Origin: Anaerolineales bacterium
GTDB lineage: Bacteria; Chloroflexota; Anaerolineae; 4572-78; NAK82
DNA: 9,730 bases
Direction: 5' to 3'
Assembly (NCBI GenBank): GCA_024643945.1
Contig: JAHELX010000194.1
Span: forward strand, 1 to 9,730
The translations under genes were made by a program, and so were the position numbers. The notes beneath the pieces are model-generated. The model worked only from the letters and a program-made list of their open reading frames with translations. It ran no database searches and was not told where the DNA came from. The first letter of the stretch is position 1, and every line of letters begins with the position of its first letter. Positions 1 through 6,986 of this stretch are shown in pieces.

Positions 1-323
1 CCCCGCCAGACGGCCATGCGTCCCTCGTTGAGGGTGTGTACGGCCGTGTCGCCCACCAGTACGTCTCCCGACGTCGGCCGGTCAATACCGGTGATCATGT
101 TGATCAGCGTGGACTTGCCGCTGCCCGATTTCCCAACCACAGCCACGAACTCGCTGGCATCCACCTGCAGGTCAATGCCCTTGAGCGCATAAAAGGGCCC
201 GGCTGCAGTCTCGTAGGCTTTCACCACCTGGCGCAGATCAATGAGATGGTCATTGCCATTCCGATAGCGTGCGCTTGATGCTCTATTCGTAGATCCATTT
301 CGCTTTAACCAGTGCCAAAACAT
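1..323 (-). CDS. ABC transporter ATP-binding protein (MacB/LolD/FtsE-like), 3' part outside window
   Basis: This is the N-terminal 107 residues of an ABC-type nucleotide-binding domain that would energise a membrane permease of the MacB/LolCDE class. Reading the minus strand from the ATG at 323-321 gives a polar leader of about 25 residues. The first strand and A-loop follow ([11 protein letters not shown], Tyr37), then ALKGIDLQV, and a perfect Walker [10 protein letters not shown], at residues 64-72. After it comes [16 protein letters not shown], which is typical of this subfamily. The window ends just before the expected Q-loop, so Walker B and the signature motif cannot be seen. The start is supported by an AGAGGTG Shine-Dalgarno sequence five bases upstream. 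The gene lies downstream of, and on the same strand as, the two-component operon but is separated from it by a terminator. The substrate is unknown; an antibiotic, lipoprotein or peptide exporter is possible. Confidence 0.9.
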   Translation of the reverse strand, partial: MFWHWLKRNGSTNRASSARYRNGNDHLIDLRQVVKAYETAAGPFYALKGIDLQVDASEFVAVVGKSGSGKSTLINMITGIDRPTSGDVLVGDTAVHTLNEGRMAVWR

Positions 324-406
324 AGATGCACCTCTTCTTCCCTCTCTCCATCCTTTTTGATCGCCGCTAGCTTAGAATGTTTCATAAGCTCCCGTAGGGT
401 ATCGTG

Positions 407-434
407 GAGATAGGAACAATGCAGCAATTGTCAA
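407..434 (-). promoter_or_regulatory. Candidate sigma70-type promoter for the ABC ATPase gene
   Basis: On the minus strand a perfect TTGACA -35 hexamer (434-429) is followed after 16 bases by TATCTC (412-407), a weak -10. It lies about 85 bases upstream of the ATPase start codon, in the right orientation and downstream of the operon terminator. The -35 is convincing and the -10 is not. Confidence 0.35.
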
Positions 435-596
435 GCCCTCTCACAGCCTACCCATCTATACGCCACTGGAGAATAAAAGTTGCGTAGTCTCGCCAGATCT
501 ACATCTGCCAGGCGTCCCTGTCATAGGTGGTCCCGTCTCCAGTGTATCTGAGGAGAGTCCCCCTGTCATCGGATAAAGAGTGGATTTGTCATACGC

Positions 597-624
597 AAAA
601 AGGACCGCCTTTCCAGCGGTCCTT
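597..624 (-). terminator. Rho-independent terminator of the sensor kinase / response regulator operon
   Basis: A perfect nine-base stem, AAGGACCGC (600-608) and GCGGTCCTT (616-624), encloses a seven-base loop. On the minus strand the stem runs into TTTTT (601-597). It lies about 100 bases past the response regulator stop. The plus-strand exit lacks a run of T, so it is directional. Confidence 0.82.
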
Positions 625-630
625 CTCCAC

Positions 631-650
631 GTGGATCGTAACCGATCTAC
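631..650. repeat. Short inverted repeat, GTGGATCG / CGATCTAC
   Basis: Eight-base arms at 631-638 and 643-650 with a four-base loop (TAAC) pair at seven positions plus one G:T. The repeat sits seven bases from the terminator on its operon-facing side. It could be an operator-like palindrome or an accessory stem in the operon 3' untranslated region; no T tract follows it directly. Confidence 0.4.
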
Positions 651-669
651 GACAAATGTTGTATTTGAG

Positions 670-722
670 CCTTAACCTTTACCTCAACCTTAACCTCAAC
701 CTTAACCTCAACCTTAACCTTA
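670..722. repeat. CCTYAA hexamer tandem array (dodecamer CCTCAACCTTAA x3)
   Basis: Eight consecutive six-base units, then a partial one, read CCTTAA, CCTTTA, CCTCAA, CCTTAA, CCTCAA, CCTTAA, CCTCAA, CCTTAA, CCTTA. From 682 to 717 they alternate strictly, giving three copies of a 12-base unit. The array begins four bases beyond the response regulator stop codon (727-729), so it lies in that operon's 3' untranslated region, where the RNA would read as purine-rich TTAAGG/TTGAGG. Plus-strand translation produces only a Leu-Asn repeat with no gene support. Confidence 0.92.
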
Positions 723-726
723 CCCC

Positions 727-1386
727 TTACTCCTCGTCATCGAGAGAGGCCAGCCCCTCCCGCAGGGCATAGAGGACTGCCTGGGTGCGGCTGGCCAGGT
801 GCAACTTGCTCAGGATGTTGCTGACGTGCGTGCGCGCCGTCGCCTCGCTGATCGTCAACTCCTCGGCAATCTCACGGTTACTTCGTCCTCGTGCCACCAA
901 TTGCAGCACCTCCACTTCCCGCCCGGTCAACGGCTCAGGTGCGGGCGGTCGATCCGAGGGGCGGGATAGCTCCTGCAACAGTTTGCGGGCAATCGCTGGA
1001 TGGAGCGACGACTCGCCGCGCTGCACCTGGTGGATGGCACCCACCAGTTCCTCCGGGCCTGAATCTTTCAGGAGATAACCCAGCGCGCCCGCCTTGATGG
1101 CCGGTAAGACCTTATCGTCAGCGGCAAAGCTGGTCAGCACCAGGATGCGCGCTTCCGGCTGGCGGGTGGTGATGCGACGAATGGCCTCGATGCCATCCAT
1201 TTCCGGCATCACCAGGTCCATCAGGATGACGTCGGGCTGGAGCCTTTCCGCCTCGGCCACCGCTTCTCGTCCGTTTTCCGCCTCCCCCACCACTTCAACG
1301 TCCGGCTCCGTCGCCAGCAGGGCATGAATCCCTTTGCGCACGACCACGTGATCGTCGACCACCAGCACACGAATTGGACCTGTCAT
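727..1386 (-). CDS. NarL/FixJ-family DNA-binding response regulator
   Basis: This 219-residue protein is the cytoplasmic transcription factor partner of the kinase encoded upstream. The receiver domain (about residues 4-120) has the acidic pair D11/D12, phospho-acceptor D57 in VILMDLVMPEMDG, the switch T85 and the invariant K107 in LLKD. A short Pro-rich linker (143-152) leads to a LuxR-type helix-turn-helix (about 152-213) with LTGREVEVLQLVARGRSN and REIAEELTISEATARTHV. Length and layout are standard for the LiaR/DegU/NarL group, which typically bind DNA as dimers after phosphorylation. The ATG (1386-1384) overlaps the kinase TGA as ATGA, so translation is probably coupled. The stop is TAA at 729-727, followed by the hexamer array and terminator. 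Its targets are unknown; the downstream ABC transporter is a candidate only by proximity. Confidence 0.96.
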   Translation of the reverse strand: MTGPIRVLVVDDHVVVRKGIHALLATEPDVEVVGEAENGREAVAEAERLQPDVILMDLVMPEMDGIEAIRRITTRQPEARILVLTSFAADDKVLPAIKAGALGYLLKDSGPEELVGAIHQVQRGESSLHPAIARKLLQELSRPSDRPPAPEPLTGREVEVLQLVARGRSNREIAEELTISEATARTHVSNILSKLHLASRTQAVLYALREGLASLDDEE

Positions 1387-4300
1387 AGGTCTACCTCCAC
1401 CTTTACACTCGTTCCCTCTCCCGGACTGCTTTTCACTGCCAAACGGCCTCCCAGCCTGGCCACCCGCTCCTCCATTCCCGGCAATCCCAATCCCCCTTGC
1501 TCTCGGACAATGGTCGGATCAAAACCGAGCCCGTCGTCACTGACCTCCAGCATCACAGTTCGCCTGTCCTGACGGAGATATACGGTGATGTGATGGGCCT
1601 GGGCGTGTTTGAGAGTATTGTTCAGCGCCTCCTGGGCGATACGATACAGTCCTTCCTCAACATCAGGAGGCAGGCGGTCCTCCACCTCCATCTTGAACTT
1701 TGTCTCCAGTCCAGACCGGCCCTCCACCGCTTCTAACCGGGCCTCCAGGGCGGCTACCAGCCCCTCCTGCTCCAACAATGGCGGGCGCAGCTCGAAGATG
1801 AGTAGCCGCATCTCCCGCAGCGCTTCCTGGGACGTGTCCCGCAGCTCGCGCAGGTGGTCTGCAGCCAGATTCACCTCCCCCGCCAAGAGAAGTCGCGCCG
1901 CCGCTTCGGCATACATCGTCACCCCGTAGAGATTCTGGGTCACCGAGTCGTGCAGGTCGCGGGCAAGACGTTGGCGCTCTTCCAGTACGGCTACCTGCTG
2001 AGCCTGTTCGTAAAGCCGGGCGTTTTCGATGGCTACTGCGGCCTGGTTGGCCAGAGCCTGGAGCACCATCAGGTCGCTCCCATCGAAAGCGTCCAACTGG
2101 TCACTCTGGACGTCCAACACACCGATAACCGATCCCTTCGCCTTTAGAGGCACACACAGCTCTGAGCGGATCTCGCTGGCCTTGGGCACAACATAGTAGC
2201 GTGGCTCCTGGCTTACGTCGGGCACCAGCAGCGGCTCGCCACTCTGGGCCACCCAGCCCCCGATCCCCTCCTGGCCCACTTTGAGACGCAGAGACCGGTA
2301 CGCATCCCACAAGAAGCCGGCTCCGGCCCTGGCGACCAACTCATCCCCTTCGATCAGGCCGAAACCGACATGATAATAATTGAAAGCCTCCTGGATCAGC
2401 CTGGCCATCTGATCCAGCAACTCATCGACGGCTAGGATGGAGGTGATGCCGCGCCCTACCTCGCTGATCACCCTGAACTGCTCTGCCCTCCGTTGCTCGT
2501 CCTCGAAGAGTCGTGCGTTCTCGATAGCTACCGCGGCCTGGTTGGCCATAGCCAGGGCCAACTCCCCCTCGTCGGCGGTGAAACGACGCCGCCTAGGCCG
2601 GTGCGTCCCTAGCTGCATAGCCCCCAGCCTTAGTCCGCCTATCTCGATGGGCACCACAAGGGCCGATTGGAGACCCAGAAGATGCCGGGGACTTAGGTGC
2701 GGTTCCGAGGGCACATCCTCGACGATCAGCGGCTGAAGATCCTCAAACACCTTCCGGCGCATCCTCTCGCTGGGGGTAAATTCCAGTCCAGCGATGGTGG
2801 CAGCCACCTGCTCGTCAAATCCAACCTGGACCGCCGGTCTCAGCGTCCCCTTTCCCTCATCGTACAGGAGAATGCAGCAGCAGTGGACGTCAAAGACCCC
2901 AACGGCATATTCGGCCGTCAATCGCAGCACCTCATCCAGGTCCAGAGTGCCGCTGATCAACTTGGCCATGTCCGCCAGCAGGGTGGCCTCCTGGCGCCTC
3001 TGGCGTTCCGCTTCGAAGAGGTGGGCATTCTCGATGGCGACACCAATCTGGTTGCCGATGGAGGTGAGCAATTGGACGTCCTGTTCGGTGAACTCCCGGT
3101 AGCCATAGGTGATGGCGAACAGAGTGCCCAGCACCTTCCTCTTCGAACTCAGGGGGACGCTGGCCAGAGAACGAAGCCCTTCTTCCCTCACCACCACGCG
3201 GGTAAGCCGGGCATCGGTGGAAATGTCTCTTACGACCAAGGGCTGGCCGGACTGAACCACGCGGCCAGAAAAGCCCTCGCCTACTTTCAACCCATCAATC
3301 TCGGCCACGAATTGAGGGCTGAACCCGTGTTGGGCGGCAAGCGTCAGCATCCCGGTTTCTTCATCCAAGAGATAGATTCCCCCGGCTTCGATTTGCATAA
3401 CCTCAAGGGTCTTGTCCAGCGCATTGTTCAAGATCTGCTGCAAGTCCAGGGAGCGACTTACTTCGGCGGCGATGGCATTGAGAGCTGCCAGCTCTTTGGT
3501 CCGGTCAGCCACCCTCCGTTCCAGGTGAGCGTACGATTCCTGGAGTCGGGCTGACATAAGGCTGAACTGTTGAGCCAACTCTTCGACTTCGTCCCCAGTG
3601 TGTGCGGTGATCCGCTGGCCGAAATCGCCCCCGGCCACTGCCTGGGCGGCACCGATGAGTTCCTCGATTGGCCTCGTGATTCGCCTGACCCCGACGGAAA
3701 CGACGAGAGCGGGCACCACCACGCCCAGGGCCAGCAGCAAAAGCAGGAATTGTCGATAGCTCTGGCTGGAGTTGATCAATGCCGCCCAACTCTCCTCGGT
3801 GACGAGCCCCCAAGTTGTGCCGGGTACCGGGGCGAAGCCGGCCACGATGTCCCGGCCCTGGAAATCACGGGTTCGAATGGCGCCCACCTGGCCGCTCAAC
3901 GCTTGCTGCACCACCGGTTGTGAGGAGAAGTCCTCGCCAATGCGGGCAGTGTCCGAATGGTAGATCACCCGCCCATCTCCATCCACCAGATAGGCGCGGC
4001 CACTCTCTCCAAGACGCAGCTTCACGATATCGCCGTAAAAGGCGCTGACGGTGGTTGCGCCCAGATGGAACATACCCACTATGGTCCCTAGAAGCTCATC
4101 CTGGGGGCCTATGATAGGCATAGCGACGACGATGACATCTGCACCATCCGGTCCGTCGGCCACGATGCTTGAGAAGACTGGCTCCCGAGTATGCAGCATA
4201 TGATTGAAGTAGGAGCGGTCGGACCAGTTCTGTCCCAGGGCTTCCGGCCGCTCCGGTTCGGTGGCCACCACCTTCCCAAAAGTATCGAGGATGAGCACAC

Positions 4301-4655
4301 CGCCGTCAAAGATCGCCAGGCGCTCACTGGCCCGCTGAAGGGTGATACGCTGGACAGCCGGATGGCCGTAAGTGCCCGTAGTTCGCCCCAACGTACCCAG
4401 GATGTCGGCATATTTCGCTAATTCCGCCGCCAACTGGCTGGCTGAGAGACGGATCAGCTCCTGGTCCCGTTCGATCGCCAGATCCTCCGCCACCCGCTGG
4501 TAGGCGGTGAAGGTGACCAGGGCCACCGCCACCAGGATGATCGCCGTGGGCACGAAGGCCCAGGCGATGATCTTAGTACGCAGGCCGCCCCATCGGAATA
4601 TGGAATTCGGATGTCGTACCCTGGGGGTATTTTCGGTTTCGGATTGTTTATTCAC
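1383..4655 (-). CDS. CACHE-HAMP-GAF-GAF-GAF-HisKA_3 sensor histidine kinase (NarL-type)
   Basis: This 1090-residue membrane sensor kinase phosphorylates the adjacent response regulator. Residues below count from the GTG at 4655. Domains in order are: TM1 (about 28-50); an extracytoplasmic double-CACHE-like sensor (about 60-290, with VLILDTFGKVVATE and AYLVDGDGRVIYHS); TM2 (about 302-323); HAMP (about 322-376); three GAF domains (about 398-545, 565-715, 735-880); HisKA_3 with phospho-acceptor H902 in ARDLHDSVTQNLYG; and an HATPase domain with N box EALNNTLKHA, DDGLGFD and GGLGLPGM. Each GAF ends in a near-identical helix, NQ..VAIENA.L.E, visible also as a DNA repeat. The GAF2 core carries three adjacent cysteines (592-594). 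A longer open frame reaches 4793, but a promoter lies inside that extension, and the GTG has GGTGGGG six bases upstream. The ligand is unknown. Confidence 0.94.
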   Translation of the reverse strand: MNKQSETENTPRVRHPNSIFRWGGLRTKIIAWAFVPTAIILVAVALVTFTAYQRVAEDLAIERDQELIRLSASQLAAELAKYADILGTLGRTTGTYGHPAVQRITLQRASERLAIFDGGVLILDTFGKVVATEPERPEALGQNWSDRSYFNHMLHTREPVFSSIVADGPDGADVIVVAMPIIGPQDELLGTIVGMFHLGATTVSAFYGDIVKLRLGESGRAYLVDGDGRVIYHSDTARIGEDFSSQPVVQQALSGQVGAIRTRDFQGRDIVAGFAPVPGTTWGLVTEESWAALINSSQSYRQFLLLLLALGVVVPALVVSVGVRRITRPIEELIGAAQAVAGGDFGQRITAHTGDEVEELAQQFSLMSARLQESYAHLERRVADRTKELAALNAIAAEVSRSLDLQQILNNALDKTLEVMQIEAGGIYLLDEETGMLTLAAQHGFSPQFVAEIDGLKVGEGFSGRVVQSGQPLVVRDISTDARLTRVVVREEGLRSLASVPLSSKRKVLGTLFAITYGYREFTEQDVQLLTSIGNQIGVAIENAHLFEAERQRRQEATLLADMAKLISGTLDLDEVLRLTAEYAVGVFDVHCCCILLYDEGKGTLRPAVQVGFDEQVAATIAGLEFTPSERMRRKVFEDLQPLIVEDVPSEPHLSPRHLLGLQSALVVPIEIGGLRLGAMQLGTHRPRRRRFTADEGELALAMANQAAVAIENARLFEDEQRRAEQFRVISEVGRGITSILAVDELLDQMARLIQEAFNYYHVGFGLIEGDELVARAGAGFLWDAYRSLRLKVGQEGIGGWVAQSGEPLLVPDVSQEPRYYVVPKASEIRSELCVPLKAKGSVIGVLDVQSDQLDAFDGSDLMVLQALANQAAVAIENARLYEQAQQVAVLEERQRLARDLHDSVTQNLYGVTMYAEAAARLLLAGEVNLAADHLRELRDTSQEALREMRLLIFELRPPLLEQEGLVAALEARLEAVEGRSGLETKFKMEVEDRLPPDVEEGLYRIAQEALNNTLKHAQAHHITVYLRQDRRTVMLEVSDDGLGFDPTIVREQGGLGLPGMEERVARLGGRLAVKSSPGEGTSVKVEVDL

Positions 4656-4719
4656 GATTGCCCCACCGCAGGTGCAGGCAGGTCCCCTTTTGGGAAAGGA
4701 AGACTGTGCGGCTAGACAA

Positions 4720-4748
4720 AGTATACTACGATTTGACCCTGAAAACAA
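4720..4748 (-). promoter_or_regulatory. Sigma70-type promoter of the two-component operon
   Basis: On the minus strand TTGTTT (4748-4743) and TATACT (4725-4720) are separated by exactly 17 bases. The predicted start, an A near 4713, gives a leader of about 58 bases to the GTG at 4655. Because the promoter falls within the upstream open-frame extension of the kinase, it argues against the longer start. Confidence 0.78.
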
Positions 4749-4825
4749 TGGGGAGGCGCGTAAGTAGGCCCGGCCGACGACCGTCCGTCGCACACATTCG
4801 ACATGGACACTCAGAATCGTGAGAG

Positions 4826-4844
4826 GTCAGTCGGGGGGACTGAC
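4826..4844. repeat. GTCAGTC/GACTGAC hairpin between racemase gene and kinase promoter
   Basis: Perfect seven-base arms (4826-4832 and 4838-4844) enclose a loop of five G on the plus strand (C on the minus). It lies 32 bases past the racemase stop and upstream of the kinase promoter. It could end the racemase transcript, but no T tract follows on either strand, so a canonical rho-independent terminator is not supported. Confidence 0.5.
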
Positions 4845-4876
4845 GCTGCGCATAATCACCGGCAGGTAGGTTCGAT

Positions 4877-5986
4877 TCACTCCGGCAACGCCAGGTGCCG
4901 CAGCCGGGCACCGGCCAGCCGGTCAGGAAGGACGTGCACGCCCAACCCCGGCCCGGAAGGTACGGAGAGGGTGGAATCGTCGTTGAGGATGAAGTTAGGC
5001 TCGGCGATATCCTGGCGATAGTAGCGGGCTGAGGCAGAGATATCGCCGGGCAAGGCGAAATTGGGCAGCGTGGCCAGGGCCACGTTGGCCGCGCGCCCCA
5101 CGTTGGTCTCTAGCATGCCGCCACACCATACCGGGATGCCGCGCTCAGCACACAGGTCGTGGATTTGCCTGGCAGCCGTCAAGCCGCCCACACGCCCCAC
5201 TTTGATATTGATGACCCGGCAGGCGCCGATATCCAACGCCCAGCGGGCATGCTCCGGCGAGTGGATGCTCTCGTCCAGGCAAAGGGGCGTGTGGAGCTGG
5301 GCCTGCAATTGGGCATGATCCACAATGTCATCGTAGTGAAGCGGCTGCTCGATGAGCAGCAGATCGAACTGGTCCATCTCCCGGAAGACCGGTGCGTCGG
5401 CCAGGGTATAGGCGGAGTTGGCATCCACCTGGAGCGGCAGGTCAGGCCAGCGATCGCGAACGGCACGGACCACCTCCACGTCCCAGCCCGGCTTGATCTT
5501 GAGCTTAATGCGACCATAGCCCTCAGCGACGTGTTGCGCCACCCGGTCCAGCAACTCGTCCAGGGTGGGCTCGATACCGACGCTCACCCCGACTGCCACC
5601 CGATCCCGTCGCCCGCCCAACATGACGGCCAGCGATTCACCCTGGGCCTGTGCCAGCAAGTCCCACACCGCGTTCTCCAGGGCGGCGCGGGCCATCGGAT
5701 GACCACGCACCCGGCTAAAGCGAGCCACCACGCCGGCCGGCGAGGCTATCTCCTGGCCCAGCACGGCCGGGATAAGGAAGTCGCGCAACACGTGCCAGGC
5801 GGTCTCGACAGTTTCGCTGGAGTACCACGGCCCGGCATGGGCGGTGCACTCGCCCCAGCCGGTAAGCCCATCAGCATGGGTGGCAACCAGGATACAGGGC
5901 CGGGTGAACTCGCGGCCGAAGCTAGTCTCGAAGGGATGGACCAGCGGCAGGTCGATGTGGTGCAGTTCGATACGTTCGATTTTCAT
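4877..5986 (-). CDS. menC: N-succinylamino acid racemase / o-succinylbenzoate synthase (enolase superfamily)
   Basis: This 369-residue cytoplasmic enzyme belongs to the muconate-lactonizing subgroup of the enolase superfamily (MenC type 2 / NSAR-OSBS). Members either dehydrate SHCHC to o-succinylbenzoate for menaquinone synthesis or racemise N-succinyl amino acids; many do both. The capping domain (1-125) is followed by the barrel with the catalytic KLK (K161, K163) in GRIKLKIKPGWD. Metal ligands are D188 (QVDANSAYT), E213 (LIEQPL) and D238 (CLDESI), and the second catalytic base is K262 (NIKVGRVGG). GGMLETNVGRAAN and GDISASARYY are also family signatures. All catalytic residues are present and the length is normal. 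The ATG at 5986 overlaps the upstream acyltransferase TGA as ATGA; an in-frame TTG at 5998 is less likely. Pairing with a GNAT gene favours the racemase role. The symbol reflects family naming, not proven menaquinone function. Confidence 0.9.
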   Translation of the reverse strand: MKIERIELHHIDLPLVHPFETSFGREFTRPCILVATHADGLTGWGECTAHAGPWYSSETVETAWHVLRDFLIPAVLGQEIASPAGVVARFSRVRGHPMARAALENAVWDLLAQAQGESLAVMLGGRRDRVAVGVSVGIEPTLDELLDRVAQHVAEGYGRIKLKIKPGWDVEVVRAVRDRWPDLPLQVDANSAYTLADAPVFREMDQFDLLLIEQPLHYDDIVDHAQLQAQLHTPLCLDESIHSPEHARWALDIGACRVINIKVGRVGGLTAARQIHDLCAERGIPVWCGGMLETNVGRAANVALATLPNFALPGDISASARYYRQDIAEPNFILNDDSTLSVPSGPGLGVHVLPDRLAGARLRHLALPE

Positions 5987-6834
5987 AAGGGCGTCCAATC
6001 CTTTTCTAGCAGATAGGAACTCTGCCTTTCCTCGAAGAGCAAATCAGTGACTACGTATCCCCCGGCAAAAGCGGCCTCGAACAAGACACGGGTGTGGAGG
6101 CGCCAGGCGCGAGCCAGCTCCATATCACTGGCTTTGATGGCCTGGAAGTAGGCCGGTATCTGGATCAGCAGCCTATCTCCCTGGATGGGAAGGCTCGTCT
6201 GTGGAGGCCGAGGTGGATCGCCGGGGAGAGGACGATTCAGCAGGGGAACATCATCAGTTCGGAGCATCGACAGCGAAAGGCGAGAATGATCGCCGCGCAG
6301 CCGGTCGGTGACGTGGTCGCTGGCGATGTGCCATTCCACCTGGAAGCGGTCGCTGGGCAAATCAGCGTTGAGTGTGTCGCGCATGCTACCGTACAGGTCT
6401 CGCAGGTACGTCTGGCACGTCGCGCCCAACTTGTGGAAGTTGAGGGAGGCATTGCGACTTTCCAGCGGATCAAAGGTCCAGGTGATGAGGTCAATCCCCT
6501 GGGCCAGCACGTGCTCACGTTGTGCCAGTTTCAGGCGATGGCCCAGGCTTTGATTCTGATACGTTGGGGCCACACCGGCCATATGCGAACAGTGTTTCAG
6601 CCGGCCATCGGGCGACAATCCGGCAAAGCCAAAGACGAATCCGACGAGTTGCTCGCTCTCACGCCCTGGCCAGGCATCGAACGCGCCCAACACCAGCCCC
6701 CCGTTCTTCTGCGCGGTCATCAGCAGGTGGTCAGGCACAACCTCCACGTCGTCGAGATCCCACACCTGGCGTTGGAGTTGTTCCACCGCCCGATATTCGT
6801 CTTGGGTCTGGATGGGACGAATCTCAATGGTCAT
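5983..6834 (-). CDS. GNAT-family N-acyltransferase, COG3375-like
   Basis: This 283-residue protein has an N-terminal GNAT fold (about 1-160) that would transfer an acyl group from a CoA thioester to an amine. The acyl-CoA-binding motif A is visible as MAGVAPTYQNQSLGHRLK (85-102), with the Q/R-x-x-G-x pattern in QNQSLGHR. Later features are the strand-helix pair DLITWTFDPLESRNASLNFH and the LGA turn. Residues about 165-283 form a C-terminal extension characteristic of the COG3375 type and absent from single-domain GNATs. Family knowledge: in Geobacillus kaustophilus a GNAT enzyme encoded with the racemase N-succinylates D-amino acids. By inference this protein does the same for its partner downstream. 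The chosen ATG (6834) lacks a well-spaced Shine-Dalgarno; see the entry upstream. An in-frame open frame extends to 6957 but is poorly conserved in style. No convincing promoter was found. Confidence 0.87.
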   Translation of the reverse strand: MTIEIRPIQTQDEYRAVEQLQRQVWDLDDVEVVPDHLLMTAQKNGGLVLGAFDAWPGRESEQLVGFVFGFAGLSPDGRLKHCSHMAGVAPTYQNQSLGHRLKLAQREHVLAQGIDLITWTFDPLESRNASLNFHKLGATCQTYLRDLYGSMRDTLNADLPSDRFQVEWHIASDHVTDRLRGDHSRLSLSMLRTDDVPLLNRPLPGDPPRPPQTSLPIQGDRLLIQIPAYFQAIKASDMELARAWRLHTRVLFEAAFAGGYVVTDLLFEERQSSYLLEKDWTPL

Positions 6835-6866
6835 ATAATACCCGTATATGGGTGTACCTCCCCTCC
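6835..6866 (-). promoter_or_regulatory. Displaced Shine-Dalgarno with intervening hairpin before the GNAT gene
   Basis: A strong purine tract, GGAGGGGAGG (6866-6857), lies over 20 bases upstream of the ATG, too far for normal initiation. Between them ACCC-ATATAC-GGGT can fold and shorten the effective distance. Alternatively an in-frame ATA at 6849-6847, seven bases after the tract, could be a rare start. This is a sequence observation and its function is inferred. Confidence 0.4.
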
Positions 6867-6951
6867 GGGGAAAATTTCTGAGAGAACCGGGCGACATGCT
6901 GTCTTCGCCACTCGGAATTCTCAGATGCGTTGGGTATAATTCAACGATTTT

Positions 6952-6980
6952 TTGCACGTGTTGGATGACTGTGCTATAAT
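6952..6980 (+). promoter_or_regulatory. Sigma70-type promoter of tatA
   Basis: TTGCAC (6952-6957) and a perfect TATAAT (6975-6980) are 17 bases apart, and TGC before the -10 gives an extended -10 element. The start is expected near 6987, where a palindrome begins. A CACGTG hexamer (6955-6960) overlaps the -35. Confidence 0.88.
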
Positions 6981-6986
6981 GACATC

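Larger units (their letters stand above)
324..726. other. Intergenic region between response regulator and ABC ATPase
   Basis: These 403 bases hold no credible gene. From right to left they contain the CCTYAA hexamer array (670-722), a small inverted repeat (631-650), a rho-independent terminator for the two-component operon (597-624) and a candidate promoter for the ATPase gene (407-434). The stretch 435-596 shows nothing recognisable beyond a five-base inverted repeat CAGAT/ATCTG at 494-507. Confidence 0.7.

Noticed and set aside
670..722. CRISPR-like or telomeric array
   Set aside because: Units are six to twelve bases with no spacers, and the array is internal to the sequence, so it is neither CRISPR nor a chromosome end.
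527..772. Plus-strand 81-codon open frame with a Leu-Asn repeat
   Set aside because: The repeat peptide is simply the hexamer array read in one frame; the frame crosses the terminator and the response regulator end, and has no ribosome binding site.
2697..3554. Plus-strand 285-codon open frame
   Set aside because: It is wholly antisense to the GAF region of the sensor kinase, whose domains are unmistakable, and its translation resembles no protein family.
5159..6016. Plus-strand 285-codon open frame
   Set aside because: Antisense to the racemase gene, which has every catalytic residue; the frame is open because of GC-rich codon structure.
6094..6939. Plus-strand 281-codon open frame
   Set aside because: Antisense to the acyltransferase gene, with no recognisable domain or ribosome binding site.
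6935..6940. Plus-strand TATAAT upstream of tatA
   Set aside because: The sequence 17 bases upstream (TCGGAA) is not a -35, and the TATAAT at 6975 has a good -35, an extended -10 and a better position.
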